Source: Alteromonas sp. LMIT006
GTDB lineage: Bacteria; Pseudomonadota; Gammaproteobacteria; Enterobacterales; Alteromonadaceae
Direction: 5' to 3'
NCBI RefSeq assembly: GCF_024300645.1
Contig: NZ_CP101291.1
Coordinates: 1,984,001 to 2,048,000 of the forward strand
DNA: 64,000 bases
The notes under the pieces are model-generated. The model was not told the origin of the DNA. It saw only the letters and a program-made list of their open reading frames with translations, and searched no databases. The position numbers were made by a program, and so were the translations under genes. This document shows positions 1-9,312 of the stretch, one piece after another. Every line of letters begins with the position of its first letter. Position 1 is the stretch's first letter.

Positions 1-737
1 AATTAAGAGCGGATAAACGAGGTAATGAATATGTCCTAAACGGCAATAAAATGTGGATCACCAATGGCCCTGATGCACATGTTTTTGTGATTTACGCCAA
101 AACCGATGTACACGGAGGTTCAAAAGGCATCACTGCGTTTATTGTTGAAAAGGATACACCGGGATTCACTCAGGCGCAAAAGCTCGACAAGCTAGGAATG
201 CGCTCTTCCAATACATGTGAACTGGTATTTACCGATTGTGTTGTGCATAAAGACCAAATATTAGGCAATGAAGGTGGCGGGGTTGCAATATTAATGTCCG
301 GATTAGATTTTGAAAGATTAGTCTTATCTGGCGGACCATTGGGGATCATGCGAGCATGTATGGATGTCGTGTTGCCATACATTCACGAACGCCAGCAGTT
401 TGGCAAGTGCATCGGCGAATTTCAGCTTATCCAGGGTAAAGTTGCTGACATGTATACGCAAATGAATGCTGCACGAGCTTATGTCTATGCCGTTGCAAAA
501 GCCTGTGATCGCGGTGAAACCACGCGCAAAGATGCCGCTGGAGCGATTTTGTATTCCGCCGAGTTAGCTACTAAAATGGCGCTTGATGCCATTCAAATAT
601 TAGGCGGTAATGGCTACATTAATGAATATGCAACAGGTCGCCTACTCCGTGATGCCAAACTATATGAAATTGGAGCCGGCACATCTGAAATACGGCGCAT
701 GCTCATTGGGCGTGAATTATTCAATGAGACTCATTAA
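1..737 (+). CDS. liuA: isovaleryl-CoA dehydrogenase, 5'-truncated by window edge
   Basis: Oxidises isovaleryl-CoA to 3-methylcrotonyl-CoA in leucine breakdown, passing electrons to ETF through FAD. The reading frame is open from base 3, so the first visible ATG (51) is internal and roughly the C-terminal 60% of the enzyme is present. The acyl-CoA dehydrogenase C-terminal helical domain is complete. The stretch [13 protein letters not shown] carries the Glu that serves as catalytic base in isovaleryl-CoA dehydrogenases, and [13 protein letters not shown] and [11 protein letters not shown] are family signatures. It ends 2 bp before liuB, so it leads a liu operon. The missing N-terminus, and any liuR regulator upstream, lie outside the window. 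Confidence 0.95.
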   Translation, partial: LRADKRGNEYVLNGNKMWITNGPDAHVFVIYAKTDVHGGSKGITAFIVEKDTPGFTQAQKLDKLGMRSSNTCELVFTDCVVHKDQILGNEGGGVAILMSGLDFERLVLSGGPLGIMRACMDVVLPYIHERQQFGKCIGEFQLIQGKVADMYTQMNAARAYVYAVAKACDRGETTRKDAAGAILYSAELATKMALDAIQILGGNGYINEYATGRLLRDAKLYEIGAGTSEIRRMLIGRELFNETH

Positions 738-739
738 TC

Positions 740-2347
740 ATGGCGATACTTTCACAACCACTCAATTCACTGGCGCAAGATGTTCAAGCCAATACCTTAC
801 ATATGGAAGCACAAGTCAATGATCTAAAAAAAGTTGTTGCTCGCATTATACAAGGTGGCTCAGAATCAGCTCGGGAAAAACACAAAGCACGAGGTAAATT
901 ACTCGCACGCGAGCGCATTGACGCCCTACTCGATTCCGGTTCGTTTTTTTTAGAAATCGGGCAGCTCGCTGCGTACAATGTATATGAAGAAGACGTGCCT
1001 TGTGCCGGCGTCGTGGCAGGCATTGGTCTGATTCATGGACATTTGTGCATGATTGTGGCAAATGATGCGACCGTGAAAGGCGGCACTTATTATCCACTTA
1101 CGGTTAAAAAACACCTACGAGCACAAGAAATCGCATTACAAAATCAACTTCCTTGTTTATACCTTGTTGACTCAGGTGGTGCTAATTTGCCTCGTCAGGA
1201 TGAGGTGTTTCCTGACAAGGAGCACTTTGGGCGGATTTTTTATAACCAAGCGAATTTATCTGCACAAAATATTCCACAGATTGCAATTGTTATGGGTTCT
1301 TGTACCGCTGGGGGCGCCTATGTCCCTGCAATGTGTGATGAATCGATCATTGTCAAAGAACAAGGCACTATTTTTCTAGCCGGCCCCCCTTTAGTCAAAG
1401 CAGCCACGGGTGAGAGTGTAACGGCTGAAGCACTTGGCGGAGGCGCATTGCACGCTCAGACCTCTGGTGTGGTAGATCATTTAGCCCATGATGATCATCA
1501 CGCATTGGCCATCGCTCGCGGTATAGTGGCTAAACTCAACCGTCCCAAAACGAGCCATATAGACCGTTGTCCAACTGTGTTGCCACGTTACCCTACAAAA
1601 GACATATATGGCTTGATCCCGAGAGACTCAAAACAGCCCTTTGACGTGCGGGATATCATCGCACGCATCATTGATGATTCGGATTTCCAAGAATTCAAAG
1701 CCCTGTTCGGTACCACATTAGTTACTGGCTTTGCGCGTCTCGATGGTATTACAGTAGGCATCATAGCTAATAACGGTATATTGTTTTCAGAGTCTGCACA
1801 AAAAGGGGCACACTTTATTGAGTTATGCGCACAACGAAAGATCCCGCTTATATTTTTACAAAATATTACTGGCTTTATGGTTGGCCAGCAATATGAAGCA
1901 GGTGGAATTGCCAAGCACGGAGCCAAAATGGTCACCGCAGTAGCAACGGCCAAAGTCCCCAAACTCACAGTATTGATCGGTGGCAGTTTTGGCGCCGGCA
2001 ATTATGGTATGTGTGGTCGAGCTTACGATCCTAGATTTTTATTTATGTGGCCTAATGCGCGCATTTCTGTCATGGGCGGTGAGCAAGCCGCCGGGGTATT
2101 GGCGCAAGTCAAAGCTGCGCAGTTTGCCAAATCGGATAAGCCAATCTCAGCAGAGGAATTAGATAAAATTACACGCCCGATCATTGACACCTATGAGCGT
2201 CAAGGCCATCCATATTATGCCTCTGCTCGGTTGTGGGACGATGCCGTAATCGATCCTGCTGACACACGAGATGTGTTGATCATAGCACTGCATACGGCAT
2301 TAAATGCCCCTATTGCGGATACCCAATTTGGCATATTTAGAATGTAA
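740..2347 (+). CDS. liuB: methylcrotonyl-CoA carboxylase beta (carboxyltransferase) subunit
   Basis: Carboxyltransferase subunit of 3-methylcrotonyl-CoA carboxylase. It moves the carboxyl group from the biotin of LiuD onto 3-methylcrotonyl-CoA, giving 3-methylglutaconyl-CoA. The 535 residues match the usual family length. Two crotonase-like halves are visible: the N-terminal one with GSCTAGGAY at about 186-194, and the C-terminal one with [10 protein letters not shown] at about 415-424, both glycine-rich oxyanion and acyl-binding loops. Propionyl-CoA carboxylase beta is the main alternative, but the flanking isovaleryl-CoA dehydrogenase, glutaconyl hydratase and HMG-CoA lyase settle the substrate. 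The start follows the liuA stop by 2 bp. Confidence 0.95.
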   Translation: MAILSQPLNSLAQDVQANTLHMEAQVNDLKKVVARIIQGGSESAREKHKARGKLLARERIDALLDSGSFFLEIGQLAAYNVYEEDVPCAGVVAGIGLIHGHLCMIVANDATVKGGTYYPLTVKKHLRAQEIALQNQLPCLYLVDSGGANLPRQDEVFPDKEHFGRIFYNQANLSAQNIPQIAIVMGSCTAGGAYVPAMCDESIIVKEQGTIFLAGPPLVKAATGESVTAEALGGGALHAQTSGVVDHLAHDDHHALAIARGIVAKLNRPKTSHIDRCPTVLPRYPTKDIYGLIPRDSKQPFDVRDIIARIIDDSDFQEFKALFGTTLVTGFARLDGITVGIIANNGILFSESAQKGAHFIELCAQRKIPLIFLQNITGFMVGQQYEAGGIAKHGAKMVTAVATAKVPKLTVLIGGSFGAGNYGMCGRAYDPRFLFMWPNARISVMGGEQAAGVLAQVKAAQFAKSDKPISAEELDKITRPIIDTYERQGHPYYASARLWDDAVIDPADTRDVLIIALHTALNAPIADTQFGIFRM

Positions 2348-2382
2348 TGATGCCCGTAAAATCGTATTTATAGGATAAATGA

Positions 2383-3168
2383 ATGAAACACGTTACCTAC
2401 CACACTTCTGACCATACTGCGTATATCTCGCTTAATCGTCCTGATTCACACAATGCTTTTGACTTTGCCATGATCAAACGAATTACCAAGTTATGCTTGC
2501 GAGCAGCTAACGATGACGATGTACGGTCTGTAGTGTTACAAGCGGAGGGCAACATTTTTTGTGCCGGGGCGGATTTGCATTGGATGAAACGCATGGCTGA
2601 GTATGATTATGAAACCAATATACAAGATGCTCAGGCGCTGGCAACTATGCTGCACACACTCAATACACTTGCCAAGCCTACCATTGCAAAAATTAATGGC
2701 TCAGCTTTTGGGGGGGCGGTTGGTTTGATTGCTTGTTGTGATATTGCCATAGCAACCAAATTATCTAAGTTTTGCTTATCGGAAGTTCGTTTGGGTTTGG
2801 CCCCTGCTACTATTATGCCCTATATCATCGACGCCATCGGACAGCGCCATGCTCGACGCTATGCATTGAGCGCAGAAGTTATTTCGGCACGGCGAGCGCG
2901 GCGACTTGGTTTGATTCACGAAGCCGTTAGCGAAAGCGAATTAGACAGCACTGTGGCATCTTTGTGTGCACAATTTCATCAGGGTGGTCCTGAGGCAATT
3001 AGCGCAACCAAAGGATTGTTGCTGGAATGTCATCACCACAAAATAGACGAAGCTTTGCAACATAAAACAGCAGCCACTATTGCGGCTTTGCGCATCGGTA
3101 CTGAAGGTCAAGCTGGGCTTGCTGCATTTTTTCAAAAAGCCAAACCCTATTGGCAAGAGGACAAATAA
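2383..3168 (+). CDS. liuC: methylglutaconyl-CoA hydratase (enoyl-CoA hydratase family)
   Basis: Hydrates 3-methylglutaconyl-CoA to HMG-CoA, the fourth enzymatic step of the leucine pathway encoded here. It is a 261-residue crotonase-fold protein with the CoA/oxyanion loop FCAGADLHWM (about residues 57-66) and the second glycine-rich segment NGSAFGGAVGL (about 105-115). The GADLHWMKRM wording is typical of methylglutaconyl hydratases rather than general FadB-type hydratases. It lies 35 bp after liuB, and its TAA shares one base with the ATG of liuD (TAATG), implying translational coupling. Confidence 0.92.
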   Translation: MKHVTYHTSDHTAYISLNRPDSHNAFDFAMIKRITKLCLRAANDDDVRSVVLQAEGNIFCAGADLHWMKRMAEYDYETNIQDAQALATMLHTLNTLAKPTIAKINGSAFGGAVGLIACCDIAIATKLSKFCLSEVRLGLAPATIMPYIIDAIGQRHARRYALSAEVISARRARRLGLIHEAVSESELDSTVASLCAQFHQGGPEAISATKGLLLECHHHKIDEALQHKTAATIAALRIGTEGQAGLAAFFQKAKPYWQEDK

Positions 3169-5168
3169 TGCGTTCAATCACTCGTTTGCTTGTCGCCAAT
3201 CGCGGAGAAATTGCCTGTCGAATTATTCGCACCGCCAAACAAATGGGTATTCATACTGTCTCGATATATTCTGACATTGATGCCCAGGCACAACATGTAA
3301 TACGTGCGGATGAAGCCCATTGTGTAGGACTTGCACCAGCCTCTCAATCTTACCTAGATCAAGATAAAATTTTGGCAATTGCCCGTAAAGCCAAAGTAGA
3401 TGCTATTCACCCAGGGTATGGTTTTTTATCCGAAAATGCAGAGTTCGCACAAAAGTGTGCACAACATGGAATACTATTTGTTGGTCCTCCGGCCACAGCC
3501 ATCATTGCAATGGGTTCAAAATCTCAAGCTAAGCGCATTATGGAACAAGCAGGTGTCCCTTTGACCAAGGGATATCATGGCGATGTTCAAGATGAAAATT
3601 TTTTGGCCCAACGAGCGGCAGAAATCGGTTACCCGGTAATATTAAAAGCCAGTGCTGGGGGTGGCGGTAAAGGCATGCGAATTGTACGCCGTGCCGATGA
3701 CTTTAGAGAACAACTCGCTGCAGCCAAGCGCGAAGCTCGAAAAAGCTTCAGTAATGAGCATATGCTTATTGAAACGTACATTAGCGAGCCACGGCATATC
3801 GAAGTTCAAGTGTTTTGTGATTCCCATGGCAATGGTGTCTATTTGTTTGACCGAGATTGTTCCATTCAAAGACGTCACCAAAAAATCATTGAAGAAGCCC
3901 CCGCTCCGGGTTTGTCAGATGCAACCCGTCAAGCTATGGGTGAAGCCGCCGTGCAAGCAGCGCAGGCCATTGATTATGTAGGTGCTGGTACCGTGGAGTT
4001 TTTGCTTGATAGCCAACACCATTTTTATTTCATGGAGATGAATACCCGCTTACAAGTAGAACATCCAGTTACCGAAATGATCACAAGTCAAGATTTAGTA
4101 CAATGGCAACTGCATATCGCCTGTGGTGGCACACTCCCCTTATTACAAGACCAGCTGAGTTGTTCTGGACATGCTGTCGAAGCACGCATCTATGCAGAAG
4201 ATCCAAACCATGATTTTTTACCACAAACGGGGATTTTGCATCGCTACAAGGAACCACAAGATTCGCACATACGCATCGACAGCGGTGTGACACAAGGCGA
4301 TGAGATCAGTATTTATTACGACCCTATGATCAGCAAAGTCATCTCACATGCAGCAACTCGCCAACAAGCAATTCACAGATTACATAAGGCTATTGAAGGC
4401 TATGTAATATTAGGATGTCGAACCAATACCGACTATATTCAGTCGATTTTAAAACACCAAGCGTTTAATGACGCTCATCTCACCACCCATTTTGTGGAAG
4501 ATTACGCATCGGACTTAAAACCGAATACTCGCGAGATGACTCACATTATGGAATGCCTCTTAGCTATGTGTCTGTTTGCAGTGAGTTCAAAAACATACCA
4601 CTCCAATCCAGAGATAAGCACGCATATTGACACGATCGGTGTGCGTACACAGTTTAGAATCAATCACACTGGAACATCGCCAATTGTGTTAACGAACCAG
4701 CGTATTGCCTACATCAGTATGCATGATGAAAATGCGCTTATAACCCTAAATGAAACAACGATACCTATCTCACAATGGCATATGCAAGATGATTCTTTTC
4801 GAGCCGTCATTAATGGACTTACCTATAATGGTTGCTATTATCAAAGCGCATCTCATCGTTATATTTTCTGTAACGGACTAACGATGAATGTCTCGATTCC
4901 TCGAACTGAATACATAAATAATGATAGTGATAATAACTATATTGCACCAATGAATGGCACCGTGGTGAAGGTCAATGTCAGTCCAGGGCAAACTGTAAGC
5001 AAAGATGAGACATTAGTCATTTTGGAAGCAATGAAAATGGAACATACCATAAAAGCCAACTCGAATGGCACGGTTACTCAAGTCGTTTGTACTGAAGGTC
5101 AAATGGTTACTGGCGGACAGAACCTTCTCGATATAGAAGCGCTCCCACTAGATGAAGCTAAACCATGA
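3168..5168 (+). CDS. liuD: methylcrotonyl-CoA carboxylase alpha subunit (biotin carboxylase + biotin carrier)
   Basis: Carries out the ATP-dependent carboxylation of biotin for methylcrotonyl-CoA carboxylase. In order it has a biotin-carboxylase N-domain beginning LLVANRGEIACRI, an ATP-grasp domain with the glycine-rich loop ASAGGGGKGM and EMNTRLQVEHPVTE, a poorly conserved linker (about 450-590), and a biotinyl domain whose EAMKMEH motif puts the biotinylated Lys near residue 623. I chose the ATG overlapping the liuC stop; an in-frame ATG 18 bp upstream lies inside liuC and would add residues before the conserved N-terminus. The stop overlaps the liuE start as ATGA. About 666 residues, normal for the family. 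Confidence 0.95.
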   Translation: MRSITRLLVANRGEIACRIIRTAKQMGIHTVSIYSDIDAQAQHVIRADEAHCVGLAPASQSYLDQDKILAIARKAKVDAIHPGYGFLSENAEFAQKCAQHGILFVGPPATAIIAMGSKSQAKRIMEQAGVPLTKGYHGDVQDENFLAQRAAEIGYPVILKASAGGGGKGMRIVRRADDFREQLAAAKREARKSFSNEHMLIETYISEPRHIEVQVFCDSHGNGVYLFDRDCSIQRRHQKIIEEAPAPGLSDATRQAMGEAAVQAAQAIDYVGAGTVEFLLDSQHHFYFMEMNTRLQVEHPVTEMITSQDLVQWQLHIACGGTLPLLQDQLSCSGHAVEARIYAEDPNHDFLPQTGILHRYKEPQDSHIRIDSGVTQGDEISIYYDPMISKVISHAATRQQAIHRLHKAIEGYVILGCRTNTDYIQSILKHQAFNDAHLTTHFVEDYASDLKPNTREMTHIMECLLAMCLFAVSSKTYHSNPEISTHIDTIGVRTQFRINHTGTSPIVLTNQRIAYISMHDENALITLNETTIPISQWHMQDDSFRAVINGLTYNGCYYQSASHRYIFCNGLTMNVSIPRTEYINNDSDNNYIAPMNGTVVKVNVSPGQTVSKDETLVILEAMKMEHTIKANSNGTVTQVVCTEGQMVTGGQNLLDIEALPLDEAKP

Positions 5169-6061
5169 CGACTTATCCTAGTCGAGTCAGCTTAATTGAA
5201 GTTGGTCCAAGAGATGGTTTGCAAAATGAAGCAACACCACTTAGTGTTGCTGACAAAATACAACTCATTGATGCGCTCAGTAAGACAGGCCTTTCTCATA
5301 TCGAATGTGGTAGTTTCGTCTCGCCCAAATGGGTCCCTCAGATGGCACACTCTGATGCTGTTTTAGACGGTATTGTTCGTCAGGCTGAGATTACGTACAG
5401 CGCATTAGTCCCCAATCAAAAAGGCTTTGAAAATTGCGTTACGCATAACCCCGATGAAATCGCTATCTTTACCGCTGCAAGCAATGAATTTACTCAGAAA
5501 AACATAAATTGCAGCATTACCGAAAGCCTCTCTCGATTTGAGCCAATAATGCGCTCTGCGCAAACCCAAAAACTTCCCGTCAGAGGCTACATTTCAACCG
5601 TGGTTAGCTGTCCTTATCAAGGCAAGGTCGATCCCAAAGCGGTACTAGCTGTAGCCAAAGAATTATTAGCTCTTGGCTGTTACGAAATCTCTTTAGGAGA
5701 TACGATTGGCGTTGGCACCCCACGGCAAGTGGCCGAACTACTCGAAGTGTTATTAACCGATATTCCCGTACACCAAATAGCCGTGCATTTTCACAACACT
5801 TATGGTCAAGCTATTGCAAATATCAGTAAGGCTTTAGAATACGGCGTCACTCGAATCGACTCAGCTATTGCCGGCTTAGGTGGCTGTCCTTACGCCAAAG
5901 GTGCCAGTGGTAATATTGCCACTGAAGATGTGGTCTATCTGCTCGATGGTCTTGGCATACAACACGGTGTAGATTTAGAAAGATGCATAAAAGTAGGACG
6001 CGATATTTGTAGGAAACTCAATAAGCCGCCACCGTCATTGGTAAATCAAGCATATCTATAA
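5165..6061 (+). CDS. liuE: hydroxymethylglutaryl-CoA lyase
   Basis: Cleaves HMG-CoA to acetoacetate and acetyl-CoA, the last step of the liu pathway. It is a 298-residue TIM-barrel protein with the N-terminal GPRDGLQNE motif (substrate and metal binding) and the signature GLGGCPYAKGASGN containing the catalytic Cys; HFHNTYG supplies metal-binding histidines. The start overlaps liuD by 4 bp (ATGA). It is the last gene of the operon. No convincing intrinsic terminator is visible in the 111 bp before glgC. Confidence 0.95.
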   Translation: MTTYPSRVSLIEVGPRDGLQNEATPLSVADKIQLIDALSKTGLSHIECGSFVSPKWVPQMAHSDAVLDGIVRQAEITYSALVPNQKGFENCVTHNPDEIAIFTAASNEFTQKNINCSITESLSRFEPIMRSAQTQKLPVRGYISTVVSCPYQGKVDPKAVLAVAKELLALGCYEISLGDTIGVGTPRQVAELLEVLLTDIPVHQIAVHFHNTYGQAIANISKALEYGVTRIDSAIAGLGGCPYAKGASGNIATEDVVYLLDGLGIQHGVDLERCIKVGRDICRKLNKPPPSLVNQAYL

Positions 6062-6133
6062 CGGATATAAGTATCTATACAATATGTAAAAAACGCTGAC
6101 ATTTTTGCCTAGAATTTAATCTCGCTTTATGGC

Positions 6134-6167
6134 TATAATACTTAAGTAGGATAATCAATTTAAGGAA
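6134..6167 (+). promoter_or_regulatory. candidate -10 box and ribosome binding site of glgC
   Basis: A perfect TATAAT at 6134-6139 lies 33 bp before the glgC ATG, and an AAGGAA ribosome binding site sits at 6162-6167, 5 bp before the start. No good -35 hexamer is visible at 16-18 bp upstream, so an activator or an extended element may be needed. It suggests glgC is transcribed separately from the liu genes. Confidence 0.45.
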
Positions 6168-6172
6168 AAACA

Positions 6173-7435
6173 ATGCCTCAGCAAAGCCCACGTTATGTGA
6201 GTAATTTGACCAAGGATACTTACGCACTCATTCTCGCCGGAGGACGAGGGTCTCGTTTACACGAACTTACCAAGTGGCGTGCTAAACCCGCAGTGTATTT
6301 CGGCGGTAAATTTCGCATCATAGACTTCCCATTATCAAACTGTATTAACTCTGGTATTCGCCGTGTTGGTATTTTGACTCAATACAAGTCCCATTCCTTG
6401 ATCCGTCACATCAGCCGAGGTTGGGGGCATTTTAAAAAGGAACTTGGTGAATCAGTTGAGATCTTGCCAGCCTCTCAGCGTTTTTCTGAAGATTGGTATC
6501 AAGGAACAGCAGATGCGGTATACCAAAATATCGATATCATTCGCGATGAGTTACCTAAATATGTCATGATTTTATCAGGTGACCATATATATCGGATGGA
6601 TTATGGCACAATGCTCGCGGAACACGTGCAATCTGGTGCCAAGATGACCGTGAGTTGTATGAAGGTTCCCATTCCTGAGGCTGCCGGTGCTTTTGGTGTG
6701 ATGTCAGTAGATGAAAATAAACGCGTACTGGCATTTACCGAGAAACCGGAACATCCAGCTCCCCTTCCTGGCGAGCCTGACAATTGCTTAGCATCAATGG
6801 GTAACTACATTTTTGATACTGAGTTTCTATTCAAAGTACTCGAAGATGACAAAGCGGACAGTGAATCTGAACACGATTTTGGCAAGAACATCATTCCAAG
6901 AATTATCAAAGATCATCAAGTTCAAGCGTTTGTTTTTGGTGAAAGCGACGGCACTGAAAATTATTGGCGCGATGTGGGGACTATTGATTCTTTCTGGCAA
7001 GCTAACATGGAACTTGTTGAGCCTGTACCAGCTTTGAATTTATACGATGCCGACTGGCCAATTTGGACGTATCAAGAACAACTGCCACCGGCCAAATTTG
7101 TTAAAGAAGCGGATGATCGCCCCGGTGAGGCAATCAATTCAGTGGTATCGGGAGGATGTATCGTCTCTGGTGCTCGTTTACACAAGAGCTTGTGTTTTTC
7201 AAACGTAAGAGTCAACAGTGGCGCTTCGGTAGATGAAACCGTGATTCTGCCAGCGGTTGAAGTTGGGGCACATTGTACCATTCGTCGCGCAGTATTGGAC
7301 CGAGGTTGTCAGATTCCAGAAGGTATGCACATTGGTGTGGACCACAATGAAGATAGACGTCGAGGATTTCGCGTATCAAGTAATGGGATCGTGCTAGTTA
7401 CCCCAGACATGCTTGAAAAGCTAAAATATTTATAA
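6173..7435 (+). CDS. glgC: glucose-1-phosphate adenylyltransferase (ADP-glucose pyrophosphorylase)
   Basis: Makes ADP-glucose from glucose-1-phosphate and ATP, the committed step of bacterial glycogen synthesis. The 420-residue protein has the nucleotidyltransferase signature LAGGRGSRL at about 21-29, the [10 protein letters not shown] segment, the substrate-binding AFTEKPEHP region, and a C-terminal left-handed beta-helix-like part (SGGCIVSGA to the end). Unusually, no glgA, glgB or glgX sits beside it; glgP and pgm are about 37 kb away. The 3' end overlaps the converging hydrolase gene by 6 bp. Confidence 0.95.
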   Translation: MPQQSPRYVSNLTKDTYALILAGGRGSRLHELTKWRAKPAVYFGGKFRIIDFPLSNCINSGIRRVGILTQYKSHSLIRHISRGWGHFKKELGESVEILPASQRFSEDWYQGTADAVYQNIDIIRDELPKYVMILSGDHIYRMDYGTMLAEHVQSGAKMTVSCMKVPIPEAAGAFGVMSVDENKRVLAFTEKPEHPAPLPGEPDNCLASMGNYIFDTEFLFKVLEDDKADSESEHDFGKNIIPRIIKDHQVQAFVFGESDGTENYWRDVGTIDSFWQANMELVEPVPALNLYDADWPIWTYQEQLPPAKFVKEADDRPGEAINSVVSGGCIVSGARLHKSLCFSNVRVNSGASVDETVILPAVEVGAHCTIRRAVLDRGCQIPEGMHIGVDHNEDRRRGFRVSSNGIVLVTPDMLEKLKYL

Positions 7436-8209
7436 ACTAGCTATATATTCATTAATTACTTGGGCGGTTGTATTGGGAACTTCAAGAGGAAACATGTGAC
7501 CGCCCTGCACTTCACAGTGTGAAAAATTTGGCTGTTTCGCCAAAAACTTCTTCCTCAAAAATGGCACGGTGACATCCGTGCTTTTACCTGTAATCAGCAG
7601 ACTCGGCAAGTTTACTTGTCCGAAATATTGCGCCAAATCGGTCGGAATGGTTCTAAACACCTCTGCTTCAATTTCTGGTTTATAGGAAAGCTCTATAACA
7701 TCACCGGTTTGGGTAGTAACACTGCTGACATAATCATTAATACATTGTGGAACAAACTCAGCAAAAAAGCGTTTTTTAGCAAAGTATTGAACCACATCTT
7801 CATTTACTTGCCATTGTCGTTTACGCTGCATTGTAACGTGTGCGGGCGTTATTTTGTTGATCAACGGCGTTCGCTTACAGATTTCAAACAACCGGCCAGA
7901 CCAATGTGTCAGTAACGGTGGGTCACACATGACTAATCCACAAAATCGCTCTGGCGCTCTTGCCACGGCCATATAAGAGATAACCGCACCAAAGCTATGC
8001 CCCATTGCCAAAACGGGGGCGTTAAGATGTTGCGCATCGAGATAAGCTAATAACTCATCCACTTGATGAACCCAGCCATTGACTAATGGGTAAACTTCAT
8101 CGTGCGCATATTGATGCTTAGCAAGGACCTTATGGGGTAATTGGTCAAAGAGAGTTTGATAAGTCGGCGCTGGGATGCCGTTTGCATGCACAAAAGATAT
8201 ATTCATCAA
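7430..8209 (-). CDS. alpha/beta hydrolase of unknown substrate
   Basis: A 259-residue single-domain alpha/beta hydrolase. The nucleophile elbow GHSFGA places the catalytic Ser at residue 72; a GKSTDVTVP loop supplies a likely acid Asp and GGHMFPLE the C-terminal His. The N-terminal FVHANGIPA gives the HxNG-like oxyanion loop. An insert of about 60 residues between about 105 and 165 would form a cap. No signal peptide is visible, so it is probably cytosolic. It converges on glgC and diverges from the thioesterase gene. Esterase, lipase or haloalkane-type activity is possible; the sequence does not decide the substrate. Confidence 0.8.
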   Translation of the reverse strand: MMNISFVHANGIPAPTYQTLFDQLPHKVLAKHQYAHDEVYPLVNGWVHQVDELLAYLDAQHLNAPVLAMGHSFGAVISYMAVARAPERFCGLVMCDPPLLTHWSGRLFEICKRTPLINKITPAHVTMQRKRQWQVNEDVVQYFAKKRFFAEFVPQCINDYVSSVTTQTGDVIELSYKPEIEAEVFRTIPTDLAQYFGQVNLPSLLITGKSTDVTVPFLRKKFLAKQPNFSHCEVQGGHMFPLEVPNTTAQVINEYIASL

Positions 8210-8223
8210 TCACTAAAAGTCAT

Positions 8224-8251
8224 TTGCAGTTACTTATGCAGTCTATATAAT
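8224..8251 (+). promoter_or_regulatory. candidate sigma-70 promoter for the thioesterase gene
   Basis: TTGCAG at 8224-8229 and TATAAT at 8246-8251 are separated by 16 bp, lying 36 bp before the thioesterase ATG in the divergent gap. Confidence 0.5.
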
Positions 8252-8286
8252 CATATTATCACTCATCAGACCAGAACACCAAGCAA

Positions 8287-9087
8287 ATGAATATTAATGA
8301 CATTTTAGCTCTAGGACAAGCTCATATCAGTGAAGGAGCCAAACTTGTTATAGACGATAGTTGGTCACAGGGGCGCACAGTATATGGCGGTCTATCTACT
8401 GCATTGTTGTTTCAAGCAATTAAAAATGGCGTTTCAGATGAATATCAGGTTAAAAACATCAATGTAAATTTTGTAGGCCCTCTTTTTACCAAAGAGCCCT
8501 GTAAGATCGAAGTGCAAGTCCTGCGCGTGGGCAAAAATGTTGCGCAATACATCGCTTATTTGCTGCAAAACGACAAAATGTGTGTGGTGTGTCAAGCGTG
8601 TTTTACCAGAGATAGATCATCAAAAGTCAGTATTGATAAGCGGCCTGAACTAAACTTTGTACGAAAAAAGAAAGCGAACTTTTTCCCACCGATCCCCAAG
8701 GTCGTACCCAAGTTTTTGAAGCATTTTGATTTGGCCATTCAAGAAGGTGGCATTCCATTTACTGGACGCAAAACGGATCATTATCTTGGCTGGATGAGAT
8801 ACAAGGATCTGAATACCTATCTTAGTGAAGCCGCATTTATTGGCTTATTAGACAGCTATCCGCCCACCTTAATACAATTATTAAAATGGCCAGCGCCAGC
8901 CAGTACGATCAACTGGAATGTGGAGTTTTTCCATCCTTTACCACAAGGGAGCGCAGAGGAATGGTTTGCTTATCACGATAAAACCATACACGCTGAAGCC
9001 GGATACGGTGCAACTGAAGCCACTATTTGGGCTGAAGATGGACGCTGTTTGGCTATTTCTAGACAAACCGTAGGTGTGTTCGATTAA
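8287..9087 (+). CDS. TesB-like acyl-CoA thioesterase family protein
   Basis: A 266-residue double hot-dog protein of the acyl-CoA thioesterase II/TesB-like superfamily. The first hot-dog includes GRTVYGGLSTALL (about 29-41) and the second ends TEATIWAEDGRCLAISRQT, which matches the usual DG-x-L-A-x-S-x-Q closing motif. Such enzymes hydrolyse acyl-CoAs to free acid and CoA in the cytosol. It stands alone behind its own likely promoter and has no operon partner, so the chain-length preference cannot be inferred. Confidence 0.8.
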   Translation: MNINDILALGQAHISEGAKLVIDDSWSQGRTVYGGLSTALLFQAIKNGVSDEYQVKNINVNFVGPLFTKEPCKIEVQVLRVGKNVAQYIAYLLQNDKMCVVCQACFTRDRSSKVSIDKRPELNFVRKKKANFFPPIPKVVPKFLKHFDLAIQEGGIPFTGRKTDHYLGWMRYKDLNTYLSEAAFIGLLDSYPPTLIQLLKWPAPASTINWNVEFFHPLPQGSAEEWFAYHDKTIHAEAGYGATEATIWAEDGRCLAISRQTVGVFD

Positions 9088-9102
9088 ACCGTTAGTTAGA
9101 TG

Positions 9103-9312
9103 TTAATTTATTCCATAACCATTGGTGGTAAATAAACTCACAACAGTGAGTAAGCAGTGTCGAATATTGTCAACGGATTTGTCTAAACTTGACTGATTCA
9201 GCCCTAAACTGATGGCCAAATCATAGATTGCTTTGGTGCCCAATATCTTGACGGCTCGCGTAATTGAGTCCACTGGGTCACGAAAGTTATAAATTGATGA
9301 TTTCTTGGGCAC
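9103..9312 (-). pseudogene. remnant of an HDOD-domain protein
   Basis: A 69-codon frame begins at a GTG immediately after an in-frame TAA and overlaps the 3' end of the PanE-like gene by 26 bp. Residues about 5-36 (IYNFRDPVDSITRAVKILG and then TKAIYDLAISLGL) closely resemble the central helix pair of HDOD domains, where a segment of the form YGF-x-x-x-VDSITRAV-x-x-(I/L)G is standard. The preceding conserved DPAL and NS helices and everything after the helix pair are missing; the last 30 residues look unrelated. I read it as a decayed fragment left by a deletion. A translated small protein is possible but no ribosome binding site supports it. Confidence 0.5.

Noticed and set aside
3150-3167. 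Longer liuD start upstream of 3168
   Set aside because: It lies inside liuC and adds residues ahead of the conserved biotin carboxylase N-terminus; the TAATG overlap supports 3168.
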